A stretch of DNA of 51,241 nt from Alsobacter soli (GTDB taxonomy: Bacteria > Pseudomonadota > Alphaproteobacteria > Rhizobiales > Beijerinckiaceae): the NCBI RefSeq assembly GCF_003004785.1, contig NZ_PVZS01000035.1, positions 1 to 51,241 of the forward strand, in the 5' to 3' direction. The notes under the pieces are model-generated. The model saw only the letters and a program-made list of their open reading frames with translations. It had not been told where the DNA came from and ran no database searches. Shown here one piece after another: positions 26,375 to 33,656 of this stretch. Numbering within the stretch: position 1 is the stretch's first letter; every line of letters starts with the position of its first letter. The translations under genes and the position numbers were made by a program.

Positions 26375-27211
26375 TCAAGAGCTCCGGACCGAGAAGATCA
26401 TCTGAATCGGGGCGATCGTTCCCGATCGGATCCCGGCGATCATATTGGCCATCTTCTGCTGAACCGTCGGCCCCATCAGGTGGTGCAGCCCGAGCGGCGG
26501 GGGCGCGGCGCTCCCGGCTTGAGCCTGAACGCGGGAGAAGAACTCAATGGCGATGTCGCGTCGGTTCTCCTCGGAATCGAGGGTGAACCCAGCATTGTCG
26601 GCGGACTCGCGATAGGTCTCGGGCGGGGCCAACGCGGACACGTCTGGCGTTTCCGCCCATGGAACCGGGAAAGAGAGTTCACCGTCGCCGGTTCGCATCA
26701 CCTCATAGATTGCGAACTTCCCGCCATCGCGGAGCACCCGGCGCGCCTCACGAAACAAGGCAGCCTTGTCCGGCACATTCATGCCGACGTGGAGGAGCAA
26801 CGCGAGGTCGAAGCTAGAGGCCTCACATGGCAACGCGACAGCGCTCCCGGCTTCGAACCGCACGCGATCAGCCATGCCGCACATGGCCGACAGCGCGCGA
26901 GCGGTTTCGACGAATTGCGGAGTGAGGTCCACACCTGTCACTTGGCACCCGTACCGCTCGGCGATCATTCGAGCCGGGCCGCCGATGCCCGACCCAATGT
27001 CGAGAACCTCGAGGCCGGGGCGAATACCTGATTTTTCGAGAAGGGCTGCAGTGGCCTCGGCGCCGCCGATGTGAAACTCATCGACTGCTTTCAGGGCCTC
27101 GGGTGTGATCTTGTCAGGATCAAGCCCCATCGCGACGAGTCCGTCGCGAATTCGGGGGAGCACATCGTAGGACGAGTAGTGCTTCGATACTCCGAGTTCA
27201 TGTTCACGCAC
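26375..27211 (-). CDS. SAM-dependent methyltransferase
   Basis: The 278-residue protein has a class I methyltransferase fold: the SAM-binding motif LEVLDIGSGIGGPARMIAE, acidic loop VTGVDLTPQFVETAR, the AGSAVALPCEASSFDLALLL segment, and LRDGGKFAIYEVM after the fourth strand. It resembles the N- or O-methyltransferases that act on small metabolites, such as sarcosine/dimethylglycine or tocopherol-type enzymes. The GTG start at 27211 has GGGAGA about 8 bases upstream. Its product may be the substrate or product of the neighbouring aminotransferase; this is inference from position. Confidence 0.87.
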   Translation of the reverse strand: MREHELGVSKHYSSYDVLPRIRDGLVAMGLDPDKITPEALKAVDEFHIGGAEATAALLEKSGIRPGLEVLDIGSGIGGPARMIAERYGCQVTGVDLTPQFVETARALSAMCGMADRVRFEAGSAVALPCEASSFDLALLLHVGMNVPDKAALFREARRVLRDGGKFAIYEVMRTGDGELSFPVPWAETPDVSALAPPETYRESADNAGFTLDSEENRRDIAIEFFSRVQAQAGSAAPPPLGLHHLMGPTVQQKMANMIAGIRSGTIAPIQMIFSVRSS

Positions 27212-27578
27212 GGATGTTCTCCCTGACGTGGGGCCAATCCAGCGACGCCGGCACAGAATGCCATTCATCTTTGTCCCAAGCTAGACAAGCAAAGCTGGGG
27301 TCAACCAACTTTTATGCGCAAGAGTTGGGAACGCAGCGCCGGGAAGCACGCGGTCCGACCTCGCTGCAGCGCAGGCCGATGTTGCCTTGGCGGTGGCGCT
27401 CCCCTTGAGGCTCCGAGTCAGCAGACCCGCCACGCAAACGCCAACCCGGCGTTGCGTCTTCAGTCCGCTCACGCGTGGTTGGCAGGCATCACCGCAGCTG
27501 ATGAAACGCATTCAACCGCTGCGCTGGACCTACCCCGCAAACCTCGCCACGCTGGTCATTCAACGATGAGAGCCAGCG
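27212..27578. other. Divergent intergenic region, methyltransferase / phzF
   Basis: No gene is supported. The region contains a 24-bp imperfect palindrome at 27305-27328 and a leftward TTGACC (minus strand) directly beside it, which may be the methyltransferase promoter. The remainder, about 27330-27578, is GC-rich with no recognised feature. Confidence 0.4.
27305..27328. promoter_or_regulatory. Imperfect palindrome, possible operator
   Basis: CCAACT at 27305-27310 is inverted as AGTTGG at 27323-27328, and the arms extend to nine positions with eight matches. On the minus strand the palindrome is followed at once by TTGACC, a good -35 for the methyltransferase gene, with a weak TAGCTT 15 bases on. 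A regulator bound here could control the methyltransferase-aminotransferase pair. No T-run follows, so a terminator is unlikely. Confidence 0.35.
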
Positions 27579-28466
27579 ATGCCGCGTTTCGCTTATCAGA
27601 CCGTCGACGTGTTCACCGACCGCCCATTCGGCGGCAATCCGCTGGCGGTCTTCACCGACGCGCGTGGGATGACCGACGCGCAGATGCAGGCCCTTGCGGC
27701 GGAGATGAACTACAGCGAGACCACATTCGTGCTGCCCCCGGATGAACCGGCCCACGACGCTCGCGTCCGGATTTTCCATCGTACGGCCGAGATGCCGTTC
27801 GCAGGCCATCCCAACGTGGGGACCGCTTGGGTTCTGGCGCGCCAGGGCCGGGACCGGGGCGGCATTCTCCGATTCGAGCAGATGGCGGGCCTCGTCGAGA
27901 TCGCCATCGACCGCGATGAAACCGGCGAGGTCAGCGGCGCTGTAATCGCCGCGCCCCAGCCGCTGTCGCGGGGGCTGGAGTTGACGGTCGAGGAGGTCGC
28001 GCCCTGCGCCGGGCTGGAGGCCGCGGATCTTGTCACGGCGGCGCACCCGCCCGTGCAAGCCTCGGTGGGCGTTTCCTTCGTCCTTGCGCAGGTCGCCCCC
28101 GCAGCGCTGGCCAGGGCCACCCCAGACCTGGCGGCCTTCCGCGCGCTTTCGGCCAGACATCCCGGTCTCGCCGGCCGGGTTTCCCTGTTTCTCTACGTCC
28201 GCGACGGCTCCGCGATCAGGGCTCGCATGTTCGCCCCTCTCGCGGGCACCTGGGAAGACCCGGCGACCGGCAGCGCCAGCGCCACACTCGGGGCATTGCT
28301 GCTTTCGCTGGATGGCGGCGAAGCAGCCGCCTTCTCGATCACGCAAGGCGTGGAGATGGGCCGCCCCAGCCAGCTTCGCGTCTCGGCGCATCGAGACCAG
28401 GACGGCGTCCGCGCCCGCGTCGGGGGCTCATGCGCGCCCATGTTCCACGGCGAGGCGGTCCTGTAA
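27579..28466 (+). CDS. PhzF family isomerase-like protein
   Basis: The 295-residue protein has the two-lobed PhzF/diaminopimelate-epimerase-like fold. The start reads FAYQTVDVFTDRPFGGNPLA. Glu near residue 47 in MNYSETTFVLPP is the catalytic acid in PhzF, and AEMPFAGHPNVGTAWVL and WEDPATGSASATLGALL are the two glycine-rich family signatures. PhzF itself isomerises a phenazine precursor, but no phenazine genes are present and most family members have unknown substrates. The gene stands alone between divergent and convergent neighbours. Confidence 0.93.
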   Translation: MPRFAYQTVDVFTDRPFGGNPLAVFTDARGMTDAQMQALAAEMNYSETTFVLPPDEPAHDARVRIFHRTAEMPFAGHPNVGTAWVLARQGRDRGGILRFEQMAGLVEIAIDRDETGEVSGAVIAAPQPLSRGLELTVEEVAPCAGLEAADLVTAAHPPVQASVGVSFVLAQVAPAALARATPDLAAFRALSARHPGLAGRVSLFLYVRDGSAIRARMFAPLAGTWEDPATGSASATLGALLLSLDGGEAAAFSITQGVEMGRPSQLRVSAHRDQDGVRARVGGSCAPMFHGEAVL

Positions 28467-28499
28467 GCACGCGTGCTCGCCAGCATGGGCGCGTACGCC

Positions 28500-29411
28500 T
28501 CAGGCCCGCGATGCGGCTCCCGGCGTGAGAACCGGGATGCCGTGGTGCTTCGCCTTGCCCTCGGGCTCGACGTGGATGGTGACCACGGCCCCGTGAACCG
28601 CCTCCTTCAGGGCGGCCTCGATCCGGTCGCAGATGGCGTGCGAGGCGTCCACGGTCATGGAGCCCGGCACCACCAGGTGAAGGTCGACGAAGGTCGCCTT
28701 GCCCGCGTGGCGGGTGCGCAGGTCGTGCGCCTCGATGGCGCCTTGGGCGTTCGCGGAGATCGCCGCCATGATGGTGGCGCGCTCCTGCGGCGTCACGGCT
28801 GCGTCCATCAGGCCGGCGGTCGAGTCCCGGACGAGGCCCCAGCCGGACCACAAGATGTTGACGGCGACGAGGGCCGCCAGCAGCGGGTCGAGCACAGACC
28901 ACCCCGTCAGGGCCGCCAGCGCCACGCCCAGCACGACGCCTCCGGAAGACAGCACGTCGCTGAGCAGGTGCTTGCCGTCGGCTACCAGCGCCGGCGAGCG
29001 CATCCGCTTGCCGCGCGAGATCAAAACCCAGCACCAAGCCCCGTTGATCGCGCTGGCGAACCCGTTGACGAGCAGGCCCTTCAGCGGCGCCTCGATGGCC
29101 CGCGGATTGAGGTACGCCGCGTAAGCCTCATGCAGGATCGCCACGGCCGCCACGATGATGAGCGCGCCTTCGAGCACCGCTGAAAAGTACTCGGCCTTGT
29201 GGTGGCCATAGGGGTGGTTCTCGTCCGCGGGCTGGGCGCTGTACCAGACCGCGATCAGCGCCGCGACGGCCGCCGCGACATTGATCACGCTCTCCACCGC
29301 GTCGGAGTAGAGCGCCACGCTGCCGGTCCACACGAAGGCCAGGTACTTCAGGCCGAGAACCAGCACCCCTACGGCGATGCTGCCGAAGGCCAGTTTCAGA
29401 CCGGTCTCCAT
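28500..29411 (-). CDS. Cation diffusion facilitator family transporter
   Basis: The 303-residue protein has about six membrane helices and a cytoplasmic C-terminal domain, as in FieF/CzcD-like metal/proton antiporters. Metal-site helices read LYSDAVESVINV in TM2 and ADGKHLLSDVLSSGGV in TM5. NHPYGHHKAEYFSAVLE is the family's conserved loop. The C-terminal domain ends with HVEPEG, a histidine-containing segment typical of the dimer metal site. The ATG at 29411 has GAGGACGAG just upstream. The exported metal (Zn, Fe, Co or Mn) cannot be assigned from the motifs. It lies 153 bp downstream of the Rnk-like gene on the same strand. Confidence 0.92.
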   Translation of the reverse strand: METGLKLAFGSIAVGVLVLGLKYLAFVWTGSVALYSDAVESVINVAAAVAALIAVWYSAQPADENHPYGHHKAEYFSAVLEGALIIVAAVAILHEAYAAYLNPRAIEAPLKGLLVNGFASAINGAWCWVLISRGKRMRSPALVADGKHLLSDVLSSGGVVLGVALAALTGWSVLDPLLAALVAVNILWSGWGLVRDSTAGLMDAAVTPQERATIMAAISANAQGAIEAHDLRTRHAGKATFVDLHLVVPGSMTVDASHAICDRIEAALKEAVHGAVVTIHVEPEGKAKHHGIPVLTPGAASRA

Positions 29412-29564
29412 CTCGTCCTCTCGTCCAGGTGCTGCTTCGCGTCTTTCGGCAGGCAGACAGCACAGGGACCAGGGTTCGTCCAACGTTATGTTTGCTCCTG
29501 CGAACCAGTTGCACGAGCGGAAGCTGTCCGCGATCTCTGCCCGCCGGGGTCGCGGACATCTCCC

Positions 29565-29987
29565 TCAGGCTTCGGCTTCGGCCCTGGCGACGTTCAGGAC
29601 GGTGAGCTCGCGCTGCTCGCCGGTGTGCGTGTGGAACGTGATGGCCCTGCCGGCCGCCACCCCGAGCAGGGCTGCGCCGATCGGCGTCAGCACCGAGACC
29701 CTCTTCTTCTCGATGTCGGCGTCCTGCGGGTAGACGAGAACGACCTCCTGGGTACGCCCGGTGCATTCGTCGCGGAAGCGGACCAGGCTGCCCAGCCCCA
29801 CGACGTTGCGTGGAAGTCGCTCGACGACGCTGGCGCGCTCCAGCTCGCCGGCCAGGAACTCGGAGACCTCGGGATGGGTGGCGCTCGCGGCGGCCGCAAG
29901 GGCGGAGAGCCGGCGGTAATGCTCCGCCTCGATCGAGACGGGCGGGGTTCGAACCGCCTGACGGCGGACTCTGGCTGATGCTGGCAT
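29565..29987 (-). CDS. Rnk / GreA-GreB C-terminal domain factor
   Basis: The 140-residue protein resembles Rnk (regulator of nucleoside diphosphate kinase). A short N-terminal helical part (SIEAEHYRRLSALAAAASAT) is followed by a GreA/GreB-type C-terminal domain: VVGLGSLVRFRDECTGRTQE, VVLVYPQDADIEKKRVSVL and LTPIGAALLGVAAGRAI. The coiled-coil arm of GreA with its acidic tip is absent, so it would bind RNA polymerase without promoting transcript cleavage. A longer frame runs upstream but homology starts at ATG 29987. Confidence 0.9.
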   Translation of the reverse strand: MPASARVRRQAVRTPPVSIEAEHYRRLSALAAAASATHPEVSEFLAGELERASVVERLPRNVVGLGSLVRFRDECTGRTQEVVLVYPQDADIEKKRVSVLTPIGAALLGVAAGRAITFHTHTGEQRELTVLNVARAEAEA

Positions 29988-30569
29988 GGCTAAGGTCTCA
30001 CTGGGCTGTGTGGGGCGCGGTCGGGGGGCGGATCCGTTCTGGGGCGATGTCGGTTGGACGCCAAGCCGCTGGGGACGGGGCGGCTCCCCAGCGAGGCGAC
30101 CTTGGAATCCGGATCTGAGACGGTCGGACGGCGACCGCGTGTGCTTGAAGGGTTGTCGCCGGCATCGCGCGCTCCCGCGCACCCGGCAGCGACGAGCGCG
30201 GGAGTGGTTCGACGTGACGGATTGTTTCGGACGCACGTGGCGGCTGGCGCACGTTGCGGACCCGGCGCCCCGAACCAGACCGGGCGCAACCGGACGGCTC
30301 GGGGCTAGAGGCCCGCGATCAGCACCCCTGTAAAGCGCTGGAAGCGCGAGATGATCGTCCGGTTCTTCATGACGGCGGAACGTTACTATACAAAATCCCA
30401 ATGTCAAATTGAGCCGCTCGGCGGCCTGGCGCCAGGGCAGCCCGGAGCCCGACGGGGGACTTAGCACGGGGCAGCTCGGCGCCCTCGCAGGCTTGGCGGG
30501 CCTCCCTGCGCTCAGCGGCCACCCCGTCGACCCAAGGCGGTCGTCCCGGCCGGGAGCGAACGGCTCCAG
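29988..30569. other. 582-bp gap with an AT-rich island
   Basis: No complete gene is supported. At 30371-30412 a short AT-rich island interrupts GC-rich DNA; on the minus strand it contains TTGACA and TATAGT, but only 11 bases apart, so it is not a standard promoter. It is followed by a 21-codon minus-strand frame (30370-30305) ending in RFQRFTGVLIAGL. That text is reminiscent of the C-terminal end of LysE/RhtB exporters and could be a tiny remnant. Confidence 0.4.
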
Positions 30570-31772
30570 CTATCCGACTTGCCACTTCCAGAAGGCGTCG
30601 CCTTCCTTCTGCATGGCGTTGTGCAGCACCATGCGGTGCACCTCGTCGGCGCCATCCACCAGACGCGCCTGGCGGGCGTAACGGTAGATCCACTCCAGCA
30701 CGGTGTCCTTGGAGTAGCCGCGGGCTCCGTTGATCTGGATCGCCACGTCGGCCGCCTGGTGCAGCACGTTGGCGACCTGGACCTTGGCCATCGAGATCTC
30801 CTTGCGGGCGAACCCGCCGCGGTCGAGCTCCCAGGCGGCCTTCATGACCAGCATCCGGCCGATCTCGATGTCCATCCCGAGGCGCCCGAGCATGAGCTGG
30901 ACGCTCTCGCGCTCCGCCAGCTTCACGCCGAAGCCCGAGCGCTCCGCCGCATAGGCCTTGGCGATCTCGACGCAGCGCTTCGAGAGGCCGAGCCAGCGCA
31001 TGCAGTGGGTGAGGCGCGCGGGCCCGAGCCGCATCTGGGTGAGCTTGAGCCCCTGGCCCTCGCCCAGCAGGACGTTCTCGGCCGGGATCTCCAGGCCCTC
31101 GAAGGCGAGCTCGCAGTGGCCTCCGTGCTCCTCCGGGCCCATGATGCCGATGCGGCGCAGGATGCGCCAGCCGGGCTGGTCGCGGTGGAACAGGAAGGCG
31201 GTGAGCCCGTGCCGCGGGTCGTCAGAGGTGCGGGCGATCAGGATGAAGTGCGCCGCGTCCTCCGCGCCGGTGATGAACCACTTGCGACCGGTGACCACGT
31301 AGACGTCGCCGCGCCGCTCGGCCCGCGTGGTCATCATGGATGGGTCGGAGCCCCCGCCGGGATGCGGCTCCGTCATGGCGAAGGCGGAGCGCAGCTCGCC
31401 GCGCACGATGGGCTGGAGCCAGCGCTCCTGCTGGGCAGGCGTGGCCGACTTCTCCAGCACCATCATGTTGCCGTCGTCCGGCGCGGCCGAGTTGAACGCG
31501 ACAGGTCCGAAGATGGAGCGGTTCATGGCCTCGTAGCAGACCGCCATGCCGACCTTGCCGAGGCCGAGGCCGCCGGTCTCGGGCTTCAGCTGGAGGCACC
31601 ACAGGCCTTCCGCCTTCGCCTTGGCGCGAAGCGCGGCCAGCGGGGCGGGCGCGATGTTTTCGTGGGCGTCATAGGCGGTCGGGTCGGACTCAAGCGGCAG
31701 GATTTCGCGCTCGACGAAGGCGGCGATGCGGGCGCGGGTGTCCTCGACGGTGGCCGGGATGGTGAAGTCCAT
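30570..31772 (-). CDS. Acyl-CoA dehydrogenase, ACAD10/11- and LvaC-like
   Basis: The 400-residue flavoprotein has the acyl-CoA dehydrogenase layout: FAMTEPHPGGGSDPSMMTT is the flavin/substrate loop, GRKWFITGAEDAAHFILIA the middle beta domain, and NGARGYSKDTVLEWIYRYAR with VDGADEVHRM the C-terminal signature. The GGGSDPS form and ending are those of the ACAD10/ACAD11 branch. That branch works with an aminoglycoside-phosphotransferase-like kinase on 4-hydroxyacyl-CoA (LvaA and LvaC of the levulinate pathway in Pseudomonas putida). Such a kinase is encoded two genes upstream in the same operon. It is the last gene of this leftward operon, 27 bp after the SDR. Confidence 0.9.
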   Translation of the reverse strand: MDFTIPATVEDTRARIAAFVEREILPLESDPTAYDAHENIAPAPLAALRAKAKAEGLWCLQLKPETGGLGLGKVGMAVCYEAMNRSIFGPVAFNSAAPDDGNMMVLEKSATPAQQERWLQPIVRGELRSAFAMTEPHPGGGSDPSMMTTRAERRGDVYVVTGRKWFITGAEDAAHFILIARTSDDPRHGLTAFLFHRDQPGWRILRRIGIMGPEEHGGHCELAFEGLEIPAENVLLGEGQGLKLTQMRLGPARLTHCMRWLGLSKRCVEIAKAYAAERSGFGVKLAERESVQLMLGRLGMDIEIGRMLVMKAAWELDRGGFARKEISMAKVQVANVLHQAADVAIQINGARGYSKDTVLEWIYRYARQARLVDGADEVHRMVLHNAMQKEGDAFWKWQVG

Positions 31773-31799
31773 GGGTCGATCCTGTTCAGCGCAGCGGGT

Positions 31800-32573
31800 T
31801 CAGAGAGACGACACGAGGTGTCCGCCATCGACGGCCAGGGCCGAGCCGGTCATCCAGCCCGAGGCGTCGGAGGCGAGCAGCAGCACCGCGGCGTCCAGGT
31901 CCTCCGGGCGGCCCAGGCGGCGCATGGGAATGCGATCGATCATGCGCTTGCCGGCGTCCGTGGCGAAGTACTCGGCGTTGATGTCCGTGCCGATGTAGCC
32001 CGGGCAGAGCGCGTTCACCCGGATGCCGAAGCGCGCCCACTCCAGGGCGAGCGACTTGGTCATCTGGATCAGGCCCGCCTTGGAGATCGAATAGGGCGCC
32101 ACGCCTGTCCCGGGCCGCAGGCCAAGGATGGAGGCGACATTCACGATGGCGCCCGGCCGCTTCGCCGCGCGCCAGGCCCTGGCCGCCTCCACGGACAGGA
32201 GCCATGCGCCCCTGAGATTGGTGTCGAGGATGCGGTCGAACTCGGCCGCGCCGACGTCCATGGCGAGCCGGGTGTCGGCCACCCCGGCGTTGTTGACGAG
32301 CACGTCGAGGGGAGGGGCCCCCGCCGCCTCCAACTCTGGGAAGACTCGGGCCACGGACCCTTCGTCCGCCACGTCGAGAGCGATGGCGCGGGCCTGCGCG
32401 GCGCCGGCGGCCCGGAGTTCGTCGACCAGCCTGTCCAGGCGCTCCTTGCGCCTCGCCGCGACCGTGACCACGGCCCCGTGGCGGGCGAAGAGCCGGGCGA
32501 AGTGCTCGCCCAGCCCGCCCGATGCGCCGGTGACGAGGAGGTGGCGACCGGCGATGAGGGCTCCGAGATCCAT
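31800..32573 (-). CDS. Short-chain dehydrogenase/reductase, possibly LvaD-like
   Basis: The 257-residue protein is a classical SDR with TGASGGLG (15-22) for NAD(P) binding, NNAG (94-97), catalytic Ser148, and YSISK (Tyr161, Lys165). The C-terminus SGWMTGSALAVDGGHLV is typical of FabG-like enzymes. It sits between the APH-type kinase and the acyl-CoA dehydrogenase genes, as an SDR does in lva operons. A role in oxidising a hydroxyacyl-CoA is plausible, but the family motif alone does not show the substrate. Confidence 0.9.
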   Translation of the reverse strand: MDLGALIAGRHLLVTGASGGLGEHFARLFARHGAVVTVAARRKERLDRLVDELRAAGAAQARAIALDVADEGSVARVFPELEAAGAPPLDVLVNNAGVADTRLAMDVGAAEFDRILDTNLRGAWLLSVEAARAWRAAKRPGAIVNVASILGLRPGTGVAPYSISKAGLIQMTKSLALEWARFGIRVNALCPGYIGTDINAEYFATDAGKRMIDRIPMRRLGRPEDLDAAVLLLASDASGWMTGSALAVDGGHLVSSL

Positions 32574-32606
32574 GGCGAGATTCCCTTGAGGCGGGTGGCG
32601 AGGCGT

Positions 32607-33656
32607 TCAGGCGCCCTGCGCCACGGCGAGGGCGCGGCGGGCGAAGTTGACGGCGAGGCGCCCGGTCGCGGCTGCGTCGGCGTCCGCCGCCGTTCCCGCC
32701 CGGGCGCGGTCGGCGATGCCTACGAAGATGACCGCGAAACGGAACAGCGCAAAGGCCAAGTGGAACGGCTGCAGCCGGCCGGACGGGTGCGGCCTGCCCT
32801 CGTAGCGCGCCACGAAGTCCTCCATGGTCGGGATGCCGAGCGCCGGAAGGTCGAGGCCGCGGATTCCGGCGTATTCCTCCGGCCCGATCAGCCAGGTCAT
32901 GCAGCAGAACCCGAGGTCCGCGAGCGGATCGCCGACGGTGGCGAGCTCCCAGTCGAGGATGCCGATCACCCGGGGTTCCGTCGGGTGGAAGATCAGGTTG
33001 CCGATGCGGTAGTCGCCGTGCGCGACCGAGAGCGCGCCGTCGTCCGGCGGCAGCCGCTCCTCGAGCCAGGCGATCACCGCGTCGAGCTCGGGAATGTCTC
33101 GCGTCGGGGATTCGGCCCATTGCCTGCCCCAGCGCCTGAGCTGGCGCGCGAAGTAGTTGCCGGCGCGGCCGAAGTCAGCGAGGCCGACGCTGGCCGGATC
33201 GACGGCGTGCAGCGCCGCCAGGGCGTCCGCCGCCGAGAGGTACATCGCACGCCGCTCGTCTGGCGACACACCCGGCAGGGCGCTGTCGTGGAACACGCGG
33301 CCGTCGAGCCGCTCCATGAGGTAGAACGGCGTGCCCACAACGTCGTCCTCGGCGTGGAACAGCACCGGGCGCGGGGTCGGCGCCGGGGTGTCGGCGAGCG
33401 CCTGCAGCACACGGAACTCGCGGTCCACCGCGTGGGCCGAGGCCAGCGTGGCCCCGTTCGGCCGCTTCCGCAGCACGAGGTCGCGCCCGGTCGCCGAGAC
33501 GAAATAGGTCGGGTTCGACTGGCCGCCCCCGACGCGGGCGATGTCGATCTCGCCCGAGACGCCGAGCTGGCGGCTCAGGAAGGCGGCGAGTCTCGCCGGA
33601 TCGAAATCGACCGGCCCTTCCACGCGGCCGACACGAACGGCGCCTGGGCCGCTCAT
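32607..33656 (-). CDS. APH-family phosphotransferase, LvaA/ACAD10-type acyl-CoA kinase
   Basis: The 349-residue protein is an aminoglycoside-phosphotransferase-fold kinase. RVGGGQSNPTYFV (41-53) and DLVLRKRPNG (59-68) form the nucleotide-binding lobe. HGDYRIGNLIFHP (213-225) has the catalytic Asp215 and Asn220, and ILDWELATVGDPLADLGF (233-250) carries the second metal-binding Asp235. This is the text of the kinase domain fused to ACAD in animal ACAD10/11 and of LvaA, which phosphorylates the 4-hydroxyl of 4-hydroxyacyl-CoA, rather than of antibiotic-resistance kinases. Its ATG overlaps the CoA ligase stop as ATGA. Operon position between a CoA ligase and an acyl-CoA dehydrogenase supports the acyl-CoA role. 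Confidence 0.87.
   Translation of the reverse strand: MSGPGAVRVGRVEGPVDFDPARLAAFLSRQLGVSGEIDIARVGGGQSNPTYFVSATGRDLVLRKRPNGATLASAHAVDREFRVLQALADTPAPTPRPVLFHAEDDVVGTPFYLMERLDGRVFHDSALPGVSPDERRAMYLSAADALAALHAVDPASVGLADFGRAGNYFARQLRRWGRQWAESPTRDIPELDAVIAWLEERLPPDDGALSVAHGDYRIGNLIFHPTEPRVIGILDWELATVGDPLADLGFCCMTWLIGPEEYAGIRGLDLPALGIPTMEDFVARYEGRPHPSGRLQPFHLAFALFRFAVIFVGIADRARAGTAADADAAATGRLAVNFARRALAVAQGA

Noticed and set aside
32607-33656. Antibiotic-resistance aminoglycoside phosphotransferase
   Set aside because: The fold is shared, but the text and operon (CoA ligase, SDR, ACAD10/11-type dehydrogenase) fit an acyl-CoA kinase.
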